Source: Datura wrightii (taxonomy: Eukaryota; Streptophyta; Magnoliopsida; Solanales; Solanaceae). From it: 64,000 nt of DNA. The notes under the pieces are model-generated. The model saw only the letters and a list, made by a program, of their open reading frames with translations. It had not been told where the DNA came from and ran no database searches. The position numbers were made by a program, and so were the translations under genes. The stretch is from NCBI GenBank assembly GCA_035772735.1, contig JASDFA010000007.1, positions 80,673,501 to 80,737,500 on the forward strand. The letters are read 5' to 3'. Shown one piece after another: positions 34,081-46,676 of the stretch; position 1 is the first letter of the stretch; every line of letters starts with the position of its first letter.

Positions 34081-35301
34081 TCTAAAATTTTTTGGTGTTA
34101 GTTTTGTATATGACTACAAAGCATGACTTCTGTGGATATTTTTATGACACTTAGTAGATTAGCATGGGTAATTGTGGCTTAGCTGTGCATGTACCAGATA
34201 GGTAGAATACATGCTGACCAGTACCATGTGTGGGTAAGGATTCTTACCTAGTCCAATACTGCGTAAAGGATCTAGAACTTGCCCGGTTAGACTTTACATA
34301 GGTTGTTGGACAGTTGGTTAGGAAAGGATCATAGGTCATTTTTGTTTTATCCCACTTTAGCTAAAATTGCGCTACCAAATAAATTGAATCCCTTGATCCC
34401 ATGTTTGAGCCTAAAGTTGACCACTTTTCTTTGATTACCCATTCACCTTTTCCGTGTTTATAATGAACCTGTTTGACCCTGGTCCCTCCTTGGACATTGT
34501 GAATCTCAACGAAGGCAAAATGCCTAAGTTGAGGGTGGCTATAGTAGGGGTGTGTAGACCGGTACGGGGTGAAAAAGAAAAAAAAGAAAAAAGATTTGAA
34601 ATTTCAAAAGTGAAAAGAAAATAAGGAGAATGAAAAAAGATGAGAAAATTACACCTCACCCACAAATGGAAGTTGAATGGTGAAAAAGGGAGGAAAAGCT
34701 GAAAAAGATAAAAAGGGGTAAACAATTAAAAGTGAAGCCACAGTGTGTAGTGCTAGGGAGAGTTAGCCACTAATATTCATATCTACCATACCATCCCATA
34801 GCCAATATGACAAGCCGAGAAAAGTCCTATAGTGATCCTAGCCTGATTGTCTGAAAGCCAAAGTAAAGAAAATAAGGGTAAGCCTATGGTATCCGATGTG
34901 CGGTATTTGGAACTTCTTTGTGAGAGTGAGGTCCTGTTTGATTAGTCCTAAGTTTCAGTTTTATGTATATATTTGTGAATTTTGGGGACTTCATTTATTG
35001 TGGGGGTACATGATTTGTATTGCATTCGGCCAGTTGTTTGTGCGAGGAGCATTAGTGATAGCTCAGTTCTAAGCTAATAGTTATATGCCATGTCTTGTTC
35101 CCTGTATGTCATGAGTTGTAGTTGCATGTGTCCATAGTTGACTTGGTTTTAATGAAAGAGGGATCAATATCTGATAATGGTTGTATGTGAAAATTTTGTT
35201 GTGTTGGTTGTAGGTCTTCCATTTTACTTTCTAGTTAAGCGTTGTTATATAGTTTTGTTTTGTTTTCTTGAGGACATGAAGAAGTCTTATGTTGAGGGTG
35301 T
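34081..35301 (+). other. 3' noncoding region and PPT of E5
   Basis: Contains TCTAGAACTTGCCCGG at 34271-34286 (shared with E1, E4), a purine-rich tract at 34565-34740, a pre-PPT hairpin TTCTTG-AGGA-CATGAA (one T.T mismatch) at about 35265-35280, and a purine/GT tract GTTGAGGGTGT before the LTR start TGATGTGCTTGG at 35302. Confidence 0.6.
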
Positions 35302-35439
35302 TGATGTGCTTGGGTTTACTGTACTTTTGACGCTTAAAACTAAGAAAACATGTATGGTCTTAAGTGTGTTTATACAGATATGATGCACTTTTACTTTGTT
35401 TTCATGGAAAGAGTTCAAAAATTGGGCCAAGTACAGACT

Positions 35440-35935
35440 TCAGAATGAGCTGTACCATGGTGGTACGAGCCGTACTATAAGTCGTGATGTATTTTAGCAG
35501 ATCTGTACAAGGTACTGGCCAGTTGTGACTCTTTCTACGAGTCGTACAATCCTGGTACAAGTCGTACCAGAGTAGTCATGGAAAATTTCAAAAGAATGCA
35601 CTTGTCTTGTCTCCTGGTACGGATGGAAACCACGAGTCATGATGACTACCAGTGACCCGTACTAAGGTGCTGTGTGAAGTTCAGAAAGATTGTTGAAAGG
35701 CAACCACGAGTCATAAGAGAAAGGTACAAACCATACCAAGACACTCGTGGAATTATCCGGAGGATGCCAGATATCTCAGGTTCAGACGATGACTGGAATG
35801 TATGATTTATAGGAGCATTGTATGAGTCATACCAACTCCCAGCACTTAACCAAATTTAGAGCTGCCAGGCATTGTACGAGTGAAACTACGATTCGCATGA
35901 TCCTGTTATGAGTCGTAGGAGAAGGCGGTCGTAGT
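35440..35935 (+). promoter_or_regulatory. U3 palindrome cluster of E5 (TACGAGTCGTACC type)
   Basis: About ten scattered units related to GTACGAGTCGTAC or CACGAGTCAT, several of them odd palindromes centred on one base, e.g. near 35537, 35557, 35634, 35708 and 35911. They end just upstream of the TATA-type site. The unit matches the CACGA-N-TCGTG units of the unrelated Tekay LTRs E6, E9 and E10. Confidence 0.5.
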
Positions 35936-36183
35936 TAATTAGTTTTCCCTGTTAATTTAGAAAAGATTTCTAATTATTTGTATAAATACTTTTCTAGGTT
36001 ATTTTAGTGACAGGATGACTTTCTTGGAGGAGAGTTCTACTTACTGGAGTTTCATCTTAAGTTTTCGAATATTCTTGGAATTAATTTCCATTGTTCTTGA
36101 ATTGTTCTTAGTTGAATATTGCAATAACCAAGAGGGTTTTATTTAAATCTTCATTATAAGTTCTTAATTATGTTTTCTTCAAT

Positions 36184-36188
36184 GAATG
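36184..36188 (+). other. Target-site duplication of E6, left copy
   Basis: GAATG before TGTCACGACC; identical to 45967-45971. Confidence 0.95.
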
Positions 36189-38554
36189 TGTCACGACCTG
36201 AACGGAGGCCCGCGTCGCAACACGGGAGAAGGATCCCCGAGAGACTCCAAGTCGACCCAATGCATAAGCATACATCTAACTCGATCAATAAAATAGAGGA
36301 ATCAACAAGATAATCATAGCGAAAGTCTAGGTTAGATATAGCATCAGAATACACAATCTGAAGTTGAATACAACCATATGTCTGAAAAGCCTCTAAACAT
36401 GACGAGTTGATGGGATAAGACCCCAACTAACTCAATGAAGCTGAAAATGAAAGTACATATAGAAAATATGAATAAGTCTAGTCCTTGAGAAATGAGTAAT
36501 CACCAACAACAAAGGTACTAACTCTGAAGTCTGACTATGAACGGGGCTGATCCTGAGAGCCGATCCTGTATCACGAAATGATACAACATTTAGTATGCGG
36601 TCAGTACGTGGAAAGTACCGAGTATGTAAGGTAAGTAAAACTGCTTAAGTAAATAAAATCATTTAAAGACAATGCATAATGTAAAACATGAACAGTAAGA
36701 ATCTGAGAGTAGGGCCTGCATGCATTCTTTCTGAAATCATGATCTCATGATAACATAACATAACATGACATCATAACTAAATAGATTGACTCAAAGCTGA
36801 AATATGATATTTATAAGTAAAACTGAACATTGAGTCAAACCTACTTTAGAACATGTAGAAATGTATATATCTCAAGAATGATGAACATGCATAATTGAAT
36901 TCATGAGGAACAATGGGAGACTCATCTTTTAACTAACATACCACGATAGAGGTTACATGGTCCCAACTATCACACTCAAGTGCGTAGAGCCGTTCAAAGC
37001 CTTGCCAGGGCTAGAGACAATACCATGATATTGGTATTAAGCTCGGGGCTTAATTGGGGCAGTGGATAGCTCACACGGAAGGTCCCAAGTAATGTGTATA
37101 TATAGTATAAACCTACGTTGGCACATAGTTCTGAGGCATAGGGTGGTCGACCCTTAGCCTACTCGGTGCTAGACGCTACTTCCAAAAACATGCATATGCT
37201 CTACATTATTTTTGCAATGAAGCTCAACATCGTCTATTGATGAAGCTAAACAATCAAATACATCTCAAATATGACATCATGCATATGAGAAGATTTAGCT
37301 CAAGACATACCACAAGCTATAAGATAATTGAGATTCTTCGCTAAAAGACCATGTGGTAAGCTTAATTAGGGAAATCATAATTCATACTTGACATGAGGGC
37401 ATTGCCCAATACTTTATCATGATCGGAAATACTCAATTCACATCGAAAATGTAATTATAAACATCGGTATCTTTGAAACATGCTTTTCATCATAATATGT
37501 CATCATCATCATACATTTATCATAAATCTCATCTTTCATGAACTTCTTATCAATGGGCTTTTTAATTCATAAAACTAGAAATATGATTTTTATTGAAAAC
37601 AATATAAAACTTTCCCAGGTTTCATAATTCAGTAGTAGAAACATAATTAAATCATACCCATGTAGAGAATTACGAAATTCATGCATTTGGGTTAAAACCC
37701 CATAAACTAGACATAGAAATCTCATGATTTAGAGAGGAAGTGGGCATGGGTGAGAAAGGAATTACCCATTCATAACCCTACATACCTGTAGATAGCTGAT
37801 TCTTACACTTCTTTGATAGCCCAAGAAGAAATTGAAGAGAAATTAAGGAACACTAGGATTGATCACCCTCTCTCACATTCTACCTTGCATGCATGAATGT
37901 AAATGGCATAAACTGAACTTAACCCCTTTAAAAGTCATCATTCATAACTCAAAACGACGTAGTTTAGGCCTTAGGATTTTTGGAATTACAAAAAAGCCCT
38001 TATTAAATTCGCAGAAAATAACTGACAGATGGTCCCAACAAGGGACCTAACGACTCTTCCACTATGGCCACGACTCGTGGCATGATCCATGAAGTACACT
38101 GCTTCTCAAATCTTATGGGCTCGAAACGAAAGACTTAACGACTCGTTACCTAGTGACCACGACTCATGGTCACCATCTGTGATGTGCACTGGCTCTGATT
38201 CTTACCTTGCTTCATCTGCTGCTCACGACCCTCCCCACGAATCGTGCTGACTGACCACGACTCGTGGGGTCATCCCGACAAGTACACTGTCTCTCTTCCA
38301 TATCTTTTCTTACTCACCCCACCCCTCGACTGACCTAATGAGTCGTGGGGCCTGACCACGACTCATGGTTACGTCCGTGGGATCCTATGTCTCAAACTTT
38401 CAAACTCATCACCTAGGCCTCTCCAAGAGTCACATCACGACTCGTGGGCTGCTCTAACGGGTCACCCATGACCCGCCCTGATGCCTGGTGCCAGATTTTA
38501 ACTTTTCTCCGTTATAACTCCCAGATCAGATCTTTGGACGTTTGGGGTATAACA
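36189..38554 (-). repeat. 3' LTR of E6
   Basis: Plus-strand edges TGTCACGACC...GGTATAACA. U3 palindromes of CACGACTCGTGG type at about 38030-38490. No ORF supported. Confidence 0.95.
38030..38490 (-). promoter_or_regulatory. U3 palindrome cluster of E6 3' LTR (CACGA-N-TCGTG type)
   Basis: More than ten imperfect copies of CCACGACTCGTGG or its halves at 20-60 bp spacing, often with GACCTAACGACTCGT and GTCACC alongside. The paired copy is in the 5' LTR at about 45440-45870, and homologues occur in E9 and E10. It lies 60-520 nt from the LTR start, where U3 control sequences are expected. Confidence 0.5.
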
Positions 38555-38589
38555 ATATCCCCCCTTGGGAACATTCATCCCCGAATGTT
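38555..38589 (-). other. PPT and pre-PPT hairpin of E6
   Basis: Minus strand: AACATTC, loop GGGGAT, GAATGTT (7 perfect pairs, 38589-38570), then CCCAAGGGGGGATAT up to the LTR start. Confidence 0.85.
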
Positions 38590-38797
38590 GGGAAACAAAT
38601 AGAAAAGCAGAGAAATGCAATCATCATATTCAAATACTATTCATTTAAGCTGAAACTGACGAAATGACTACCTCCGGTTCAAACTACATAGCTGGATGAA
38701 TTCACGAATCATACATACATCCATATACGTTAAAGAAACTTGGGCACATGAACTGAACATGAAAACTAAATAGAGTTTGAGAGCAAAAACTGATACC

Positions 38798-41700
38798 TTA
38801 AGCTGAAACTGAGGCGGTAGAGAATAAATGTGGGTATCTAGCCATCATATCCACTTTGGCTTCCCACGTAGCTCCTTCAGCATGCTGATTCCTCCATAAC
38901 ACCTTAACTGAAGCTACTTCCTTGTTCCTTAGCCTTCGAACCTGGCGATCCAGTATTTCTACCAGAACCTCCTCATAACTAAGGCTGTCTTTCACACCAA
39001 CACTGTCCACCGGGGCAACTAGAGCTGGATCACCCAAACACTTCTTTAGGAGTGACAGATGTAAGACGGGATGCACATACGCTAATTCTGAAGGAAACTT
39101 CAATTCATATGCCACCTTGCCAACGCGTTTCACAATCTGGTAGGGGCCGACATAATGAGGGCTAAGTTTTCCTTTCTTTCAAAACTGCATCACTCCCTTC
39201 ATGGGAGATACCTTCAAAATCACCCAATCATCAACTTCAAAGTCCAACACCCTTCTCCTCACATCGGTAAAGGACTTTTTGTGACTCTGAGCAGTTTTCA
39301 ACCTGTCCCTTATCAATAGAACCTTCCTCATAGCATCTTGCACAGAATCTATACCTATCATTACCGCTTCACCAACTTCGAACCAACCGATGGGCGACCT
39401 ACATCTCCATCCATAGGGAGCCTCGAACACTTCATCTGAATACTGCAATGATTGTTGTTATTGTATGTGAACTCGATAAGGGGCAAGTGATTATCCCAAC
39501 CACCTTTGAAGTCAATTACGTATGCTCTCAACATGTCCTCGAGGGTTTGAATTGTCCACTCCGCTTGACCATCTATTTGCAGGTGATATGATGTGCTGAG
39601 CTTAACCTGAGTACCCAAGTCCTTTTTGAAACGACCTCCAAAACTGAGAAGTAAATTGGGTACCTCTGTCTGAAATGATGGATAAGGGCACTCCATGCAA
39701 TAGAACTAGCTCCCGGATATATAGTTTGGCATAGTCCTACATTGAATCCATGGTTTTGACCGGTAGAAAATGAGCGGCCTTGGTCAACCTATCTACCACA
39801 ACCCAAATGGAGTCATATTGTCGACGAGTACAAGGTAGACTTGTGATGAAGTCTGTATTAATTTCTTCCCACTTCTAAGTAGGAATACTAATACCTAAAG
39901 ACACCTCCCGATTGTTGGTGCTCGACTTTTACTTGCTTACAGTTTGGGCACTTAGCTACGAATTCTGTAATATCCTTCTTCATGCCATTCCACCAATAGA
40001 CTTCCCGTAAGTCACGGTACATCTTGGTGGCACCTGGATGGATAGAATAACTAGATCCATGAGCCTCTTACAACATACGACTCCTCAAATCACAAACATC
40101 CGAAACACATAGGCGACCCTGGTATCCTAGCACACCATCTCACCCTTTGGAGAAGACCTCTACCTTCTCATTCTGAATGGATTCCTTTATCTTTACCAAA
40201 ATTGGGTCCTCATCTTCTATAGCTTTCACATCAGTCACCACGGATGATTCTGAACCGTTCTGAACAATAACGCCTCCATCGGTCGAGTCAACCAACCTAA
40301 TTCCCAACCTTGTGAGTCCATGCACATCTTTCACTAGCTCCTTCTTCACCTCATCCACATCAGACACACTCTCTATAGAGAGTCTGCTAAGTGTGTCCGC
40401 TACTATATTAGCCTTACCTAGATGGTAAAAAATACTCATATCATAGTCCTTGAGTAGCTCTAACCACCTCCTTTGCCGAAGATTGAGATCCTTCTGCGTG
40501 AACACTTATTGTAAGCTCTTATGGTCTATAAATACATCCACGTGGACCCCGTACATATAATGTCACCATATCTTCAAGGAGAATACCACCATGGACAATT
40601 CAATATCATGGGTCGGGTAATTCTTCTCATGAACCTTTAGCTGTCTGGAGGCATATGTTATAACTTTCCCGTGTTGCATAAACACACACTCAAGTTCGAT
40701 CCTTGAAGCATCACAATGCACCATGAACCCATTGGTACCCTCCGGTAGAGTTAACACTGGTGTTGAAGTAAGTCGGTCTTCAACTCTTGGAAGTTCTTCT
40801 CGCAAGCCCCCAACCGTTGGAATTTTACCTTCTTTTGGGTCCATTTGGTCAAAGGTGCTGCAATCGATGAGAAAACCTCAAAAAATCTTTGATAGTAGCC
40901 AGCTAAACACAAGAAGCTCCGAATATATGAAGGATTCACCGGTCTAGGACAATTCTTTACCGCTTCTATTTTTTGAGAGTCCACCTTTATGCCATCACTT
41001 GATACCACATGGCCCAAAAATGCTATGGAGTTCAACCAAAACTCGCACTTGCTGAATTTGGCATATAATTGGTGATCCTTGAGAGTCTATAGCACCACTC
41101 TCAAATGAGCGACATGCTCCTCCTCGCTTCGAGAGTATATTAGGATTTCATCAATAAACACAATCACGAATATATCCAAGTATGGCTTGAACACCCTTTT
41201 CGTCAGGTCAATAAAAGTTGTAGGAGCATTCGTTAGTCCAAAAGACATAACTACAAACTCATAATGACCATACCGCGTCTTGAAGGCTGTCTTCGGGATG
41301 TCACTCTCCCGAACTCCCAATTGATGATACCCGGATCTAAGATCTATCTTTGAGAAACACTTGACACCTTGAAACTGGTTAAATAAATCATCAATCCTGT
41401 GCAGAGGCTACCTGTTCTTGATGGTGACTTTTTTCAATTGCCGATAATCAATACACATAGGAAGAGAACCATCTTTCTTTCAGACAAAGAGATTTGGTGC
41501 ACCCCATGGAGACTTGATCGGTCTAATGAAACCCTTATCTAACAGGTCTTTCAACTGCTCCTTCAACTCCTTTAGCTCGGCTGGAGCCATTTTGTTGGGA
41601 GGAATAGATATAGGCTTCGTGCCAGGAAGAAGGTTAGTACCAAAATCAATCTCCCGCTCTAGAGGGATTTTCAAAAAATCATGTCGGAAGACCTCTGGAT

Positions 41701-43427
41701 ACTTACATACTATAGGGACTGATCGGATAGTTGGGGTCTCGGACTCAACATCCTTAACCCAAACTAGATGGTACACACAACTCTTAGAAATCATCTCTTT
41801 GTCCTTAAGGTAGGAAATGAAACGACCTACAGGCACATCTGAACTACCCTTCCATTCTAATACTGGCTCACCCGAAAATTAGAACTCTACTGCCCGGGTT
41901 CTACAATAAACTGAAGCATAACATGCAACCGATAATAACATCAAAATCGGTCATGGATAACTCTATCAAATATGCTGAGGTGAACTTCTGAAGGACTGAG
42001 ACTGGGCAACCTCTATAAACCCATCTAGCTACAATTGAGTCACCTACTAGAGTAGAAATTGAGAAGGGTTTTGGCAAGAATTTGTGACTGACTCCGAAGC
42101 TACTGGCCACACAAGGTGTCACAAAAGACAAGGTAGCCCCTGGATCTAACAAAGCATAAACATCAAGATGGAAAACCTGTAACATACCAGTGACCATATC
42201 TGGGGAGACCTCCTGCTCTTGGTGGGATTCTGAGGCATAAAATCTGTTTTTGCGTTGACCGCCACCTACACTGGTAGATGCCTCTTGATGTGTTGAGCAT
42301 GCAGGATGGGCTGCTGAATTAGAAGCTGGGCCTCGGCACCGATCTTGATCCTGTCTCGCTTTTGGGCAATCTCTAAGCATTTGTTCAGGCTTCCCACACA
42401 CGAAACAAGCACCTGAACCTGCCAAGCACTGGCCCGTGTGCCCCCGACCACACTTGCGACAACAGGGATTCTAGAATCTGGGGGTCTGTTGCTCTGACCC
42501 CTAGAGCCTGATGCTCGCCTCCTCTGATCATGCCTCAGTCTGGATGGCACACTCAATGCTGAAGATGCTGGGGATGATGAACTCCGGTGGGTCTTCTGTT
42601 GGTTCCCACCACCTGACCTCGGCTATGAGAATCGGTGACTATCAGTTCTGTCCCTCTTGGCCTCTTTCTCCCTCGTATGCACCGCCTCCATTTGCTGGGC
42701 GTACAAAACTATCCGAGGAAAGTCCATGTCCTGGTGGAGCATAGCTGTCCTACAATCCATTTCCAAATAGCCTACTACTCCATGCACGAACCTGCTCACC
42801 CTCGCCCTCTTATCAGCCACTAACTACGGGGGTTACTTCAATAGGCGAGTGAACTCAAGGGCATACTCCTACACCGTCATCCTCCCTTGCTTCAGATTTA
42901 TGAACTCAGCTGCCTTGGGCTCCCTCATCTCACGAGAGAAGAACCGATCAAGAATGCAACATGGAGCTTTTCCCAAGTGACAGGACCCGCTCCAGCAACC
43001 CAACTATCTTTCCATTGGCGAAACCAGATATGCGCGACCCCTTTCAACTGGTACGAGGCAACTCCGCACACTCAACTCCATTCACCCCCATGACTTGGGT
43101 GATCTTCATAATCTCATCTATGAACTCATGTGGGTCATCATCTACTTTTGACCCAAGGAACTCTGGCTGGTTCATTCATAAGAAGTCTCTGACTCAAGCC
43201 GCTGCTGCATTGCCATTTTTTAGAACATGGGCAACTGCCTGCTGATTGACCTGCGTGGTTACGGCCTGCGTAAGCATTTGAATGGCTGCCTGAAACTCAG
43301 CATGGGCAACCGGCTCCGGTGCCTGGTGCTCCTGAATTGGTGGGGTCTGCTGGTGCCTATTTCCATTGCCATCCTCATGGCCTTCTCAATTACCACTCGT
43401 TCTACCATTCATTCTTTGGGGAGCCAT
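38798..43427 (-). pseudogene. gag-pol polyprotein of E6, broken
   Basis: ATG 43427 (MAPQRMNGR) to the chromodomain end 'ARYPHLFSTASVSA' at 38798. Gag (43427-42500) has many stops and shifts. The knuckle near 42390 reads CFVCGKPEQMLRDC, with Gln in the His position. Protease 'YALLDPGATLSFVTP' lies in 41901-42425. The RT core (41320-41087) has FIDE where FIDD is expected. RNase H is at 40844-40563, the integrase finger and core at 40140-39361 ('STSYHLQIDGQAEWTIQTLEDML'), and the chromodomain at 39133-38798. Product role as for E3. Confidence 0.9.
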
Positions 43428-43636
43428 GATTCTACAATCGCGAATAACATGAATTAGAAGGATAGGGAGACATTTCATCGCACGACATAGATCATGAAAG
43501 AAGGGAACATTTCCTAAATGTCTCATTGCCTCTTCGTGATAAGTGTGGCGCGCTTCACACCCATGAGAAAGAGTCTACTCAACACGGCCTTCAGACACCC
43601 TAGGACACTTTAAAGCTATTGCTCTGATACCAAGTT
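43428..43636 (-). other. 5' leader and primer site of E6
   Basis: Leader between LTR and gag. The primer site, minus-strand TGGTATCAGAGC (43632-43621), lies four bases from the LTR. A homologous leader is in E10 (62631-62832). Confidence 0.85.
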
Positions 43637-45966
43637 TGTCACGACACGAACAGAGGCTCGGATCGCAACATGGGACAAGGAGCCCCGAGAGACTCCAATT
43701 CGACCCATGGAATAAGCATACATCTAACTCTATCAATAAAATAGAAGAATTAACAAGATAATCATAGCGGAAGTCTAGGTTAAGCATAACATCAGAATAC
43801 ACAATCTAAAGTTGAATACAACCATATGTCTGAAAAGCCTCTAAATATGAGGAGTTCATGGGAAAAGACCCCAACTAAGTCAATAAAGCTGAAACTGAAA
43901 GTACATATAGAAAATTTGAATAAGTCTAGTCCTCAGAAAATGAGGACTCACCAACAATGAAGGTACTAATTTTGAAGTCTGACTATGAACAGGGTTGAGC
44001 TGAGACATGGGTCCTGTATCATGAAACGATACAACATAAAGTATGGGGTCAGTACGTGGAAAGTACTGAGTATACAAGGTAAGTAAACCCGCTTAAGTAA
44101 ATAAAATCATTCAAAGACGATGCATAATGTAAAACATGAACATTAAGAATCTGAGAGTAGGGCTTGCATGCGTTTTTTCTGAAATCATGATCTCATCATA
44201 ACATAATAGATTGACTCAAAGCTGAAAACTGATATTTATAAGTAAAATTCAATATTGAGTCAAACATGCTTTAGAACATGTATAAATATATATATCTCAA
44301 TAATGATAAACATGGACTGAATTCATGAGAAACAATTGGAGACTTGTCTTTTAACCGACATACCAAGATAGAGCTTACGTGGTCCCAACTATCACACTGA
44401 AGTGGGTAGAGCCGTCCAAAGCCTTTCTAGGGCTAGGGACTATGCCATGATATTGATATCAAGCTCGGGGTCTAATAGGGTAGGGGATAGCTCACAAGGG
44501 AGGTCCGAATTAATGTATATATATAGTATAAAACTACATTGGCATGTAGTTCTGAGGCATAGGGTGGTCGACCCTTAGCCTACTTGATACTAGAAACTAC
44601 TCCCAAAAACATGCGTATGCTCTACATCAGTTTTGCAACGAAGCTCAAGATCATCTATTGACGAAGCTCAATAATCAAATACATCTCAAATATGAAATCA
44701 TGCATATGAGAAGATTTAGCTATAAACATACCACAAGCTGAAAGATAATTGGGAGTCTTCGCTCCAAAACCATGTGGTAAGCTTAATTCGGGAAATCATA
44801 ATTCATACTTGACATGCCCAATTCTTTATCATACTTGGAAATACTCAATTCACATCAAAAACATAATTATAAACATGGGTAGCTTTAAAACATGCTTTTC
44901 ATCATAATATCACATCATCATCATACATTCATCACAAATCTCATATTTCATGAACTTCTCATCAATGGGCTTTTTAATTCATAAAACTAGAAACATGATT
45001 TTTATTGAAAACAATATAAAACTTGCCCATGCTTCATCATTCAGTAGTATAAACATAGTTAAATCATACCTATATAGAGAATTACGAAATTCATGCATTT
45101 GGATTAAAACCTCATAGACTAGACATAGAAATCTCATGATTTAGAGAGGGATTGTGAATCGGTGTAAATGAATCACCCATTCATAACTCTACAGACCTGT
45201 TGGTAGCTGATTCTTGCACTTCTTTGATAGCCCAAGAAGAAATTGAAGAGAAATTGAGGAACACTAGGCTTGTCACCCTCTCTCACCTTCTACCTTTCAT
45301 GCATGAATGTAAATGGCCTAAAATGAACTTAACCATTTTAAAATTCATCATTCACAACTTAAAATGACATAATTTATGCTTTAGGATCTTAGGAATTACA
45401 GAAAATCCCTTATTAAATTCGTAGAAAATAACTGCCAGATGGTCCCAACGAGGGACCTAACGACTCGTCCTCTATGGACACGACTCGTGGCATGATCCGT
45501 GAAGTACACTGGTTCTCAAATATGTTGGGCTCGTAACGGAAGACTTAACAACTCATTACCTGGTTACCACGAGTCGTGGTCACCATCCGTGATGTGCACT
45601 ACCTCTATATCTTATCTTGCTTCATCCGGCTGCTCACGACCCTCTCCACGAATAGTGGTGACTCACCATGACTCATGGGTTCCTCACGACAAGTACAGTG
45701 TCTCTCTTCCATCTCTTTTCTTATTCACCCCACCCCACGACTGACCTAATGAGTCGTGGGGCCTGACCATGTCTCGTGGTCACGTTCGTGGGTTCCCATT
45801 TCTCAAATTTTCAAACTCATCACCTGGGCCTCCCCACGAGTCACATCACAACTCGTGGGTTGTTCTCACGGGTCACCTCACGACACATCCTGATGCCTGG
45901 TGCTAGATTTCAACTTTTCTCTGTTTCAATTCTAGGATCTGATCTTTGGGCTTTCGGGGTATAACA
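43637..45966 (-). repeat. 5' LTR of E6
   Basis: 2330 bp, same edges as the 3' LTR. Small ORFs inside are not conserved as coding in the partner. Followed by GAATG (45967-45971). Confidence 0.95.
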
Positions 45967-45971
45967 GAATG
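45967..45971 (+). other. Target-site duplication of E6, right copy
   Basis: GAATG, equal to 36184-36188. Confidence 0.95.
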
Positions 45972-46676
45972 CTACTTATTTTATTACAATCACGAGAGGC
46001 TAAAACTTCCACAACTAGTTTTTTGGGAACCATGGTTAATTAAGAAACTAAGGTTTGCATATAGTGATTCTAAACCAGTACGCATGCTTGCATTATCTTC
46101 TCTTCATATTAAACATTTCATAGAGGAGCGCAGCATTAGGACTTGCCCAAATTCTCTATTTTATTAAACCTAAAGAGGTAGAGATTAGGAAAATAGGAGA
46201 ACAACAAAGCCTTGAACTTTATGGTTCATTGTATCAATTAAGTTGCGGTCGCAGGATAGTTAATTTGGAATAAATTGATAACAGTTAAAGTGAGATCACT
46301 CAAGAGACCTATTCCGGTAATTGAGTATAGAATTCCAATAGGGAAGAACCATTTCATTTGGATGAACTTATATGATTAGTTCTGCAAGTTAAGTATTGGG
46401 ATAGATCACAAGTGCAAAACCCAAAGTAGTTATCCATGGGAAACACTTTGCTGGTTAATTCCATCAACTTGATAACAACTTAAATCTTCAATGCTGTTAC
46501 ATGTTTACTTCTTTAAAAAAAACCACCATTAGGAGATAATCGAACTAAAAGCGTAAATACTAGCGTTATTCTATATCCTGACAATATTCCTTGTGGGATT
46601 GACCCAACCTTTGTTGAGTTATTTATTGACAACATCCACGTCATATTTTTCTAGGGGTGTGATTTGAGCATTATCA
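45972..46676 (+). repeat. 3' LTR of E5, second part
   Basis: R/U5 part to the end ...TTTGAGCATTATCA. Its last 120 bp align with 32329-32448. The copia relic begins right after. Confidence 0.8.

Larger units (their letters stand above)
35302..36188 (+). repeat. 3' LTR of E5, first part
   Basis: U3 through the promoter, interrupted at 36188 by E6 (duplicated target GAATG at 36184-36188). With 45972-46676 it makes an LTR of about 1.59 kb. A TATA-type site, TATAAATACTTTT, is near 35982. Confidence 0.75.
36189..45966 (-). mobile_element. E6: full-length Tekay/Del-type element
   Basis: 9778 bp, minus strand, LTRs of 2330 bp (5', 43637-45966) and 2366 bp (3', 36189-38554), GAATG duplications, initiator-Met primer site and purine tract. 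LTRs differ by about a tenth in their first 240 bp by eye, so it is older than E3. It sits in the 3' LTR of E5. Confidence 0.95.
32329..46676 (+). mobile_element. E5: gag-only OTA-type element
   Basis: From the left: a 120-bp remnant of the 5' LTR (E2 sits in the rest), a decayed primer site, a broken gag that stops where protease should begin, a 1.2-kb 3' noncoding region, and a 3' LTR split by E6. LTR ends match each other (TTTCTAGGGGTG(C/T)GATTTGAGCATTAT). It lies in the integrase part of copia relic E7. No protease, RT or integrase, so non-autonomous or deleted. Confidence 0.75.

Noticed and set aside
34435..34725. 96-codon minus-strand ORF rich in Phe and Ser
   Set aside because: It is the reverse complement of the purine-rich tract of E5; composition alone makes it open.
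38030..38490. Regularly spaced short repeats that could suggest a CRISPR array
   Set aside because: Units are imperfect palindromes at uneven spacing inside a plant retroelement LTR; there are no uniform spacers or cas genes.
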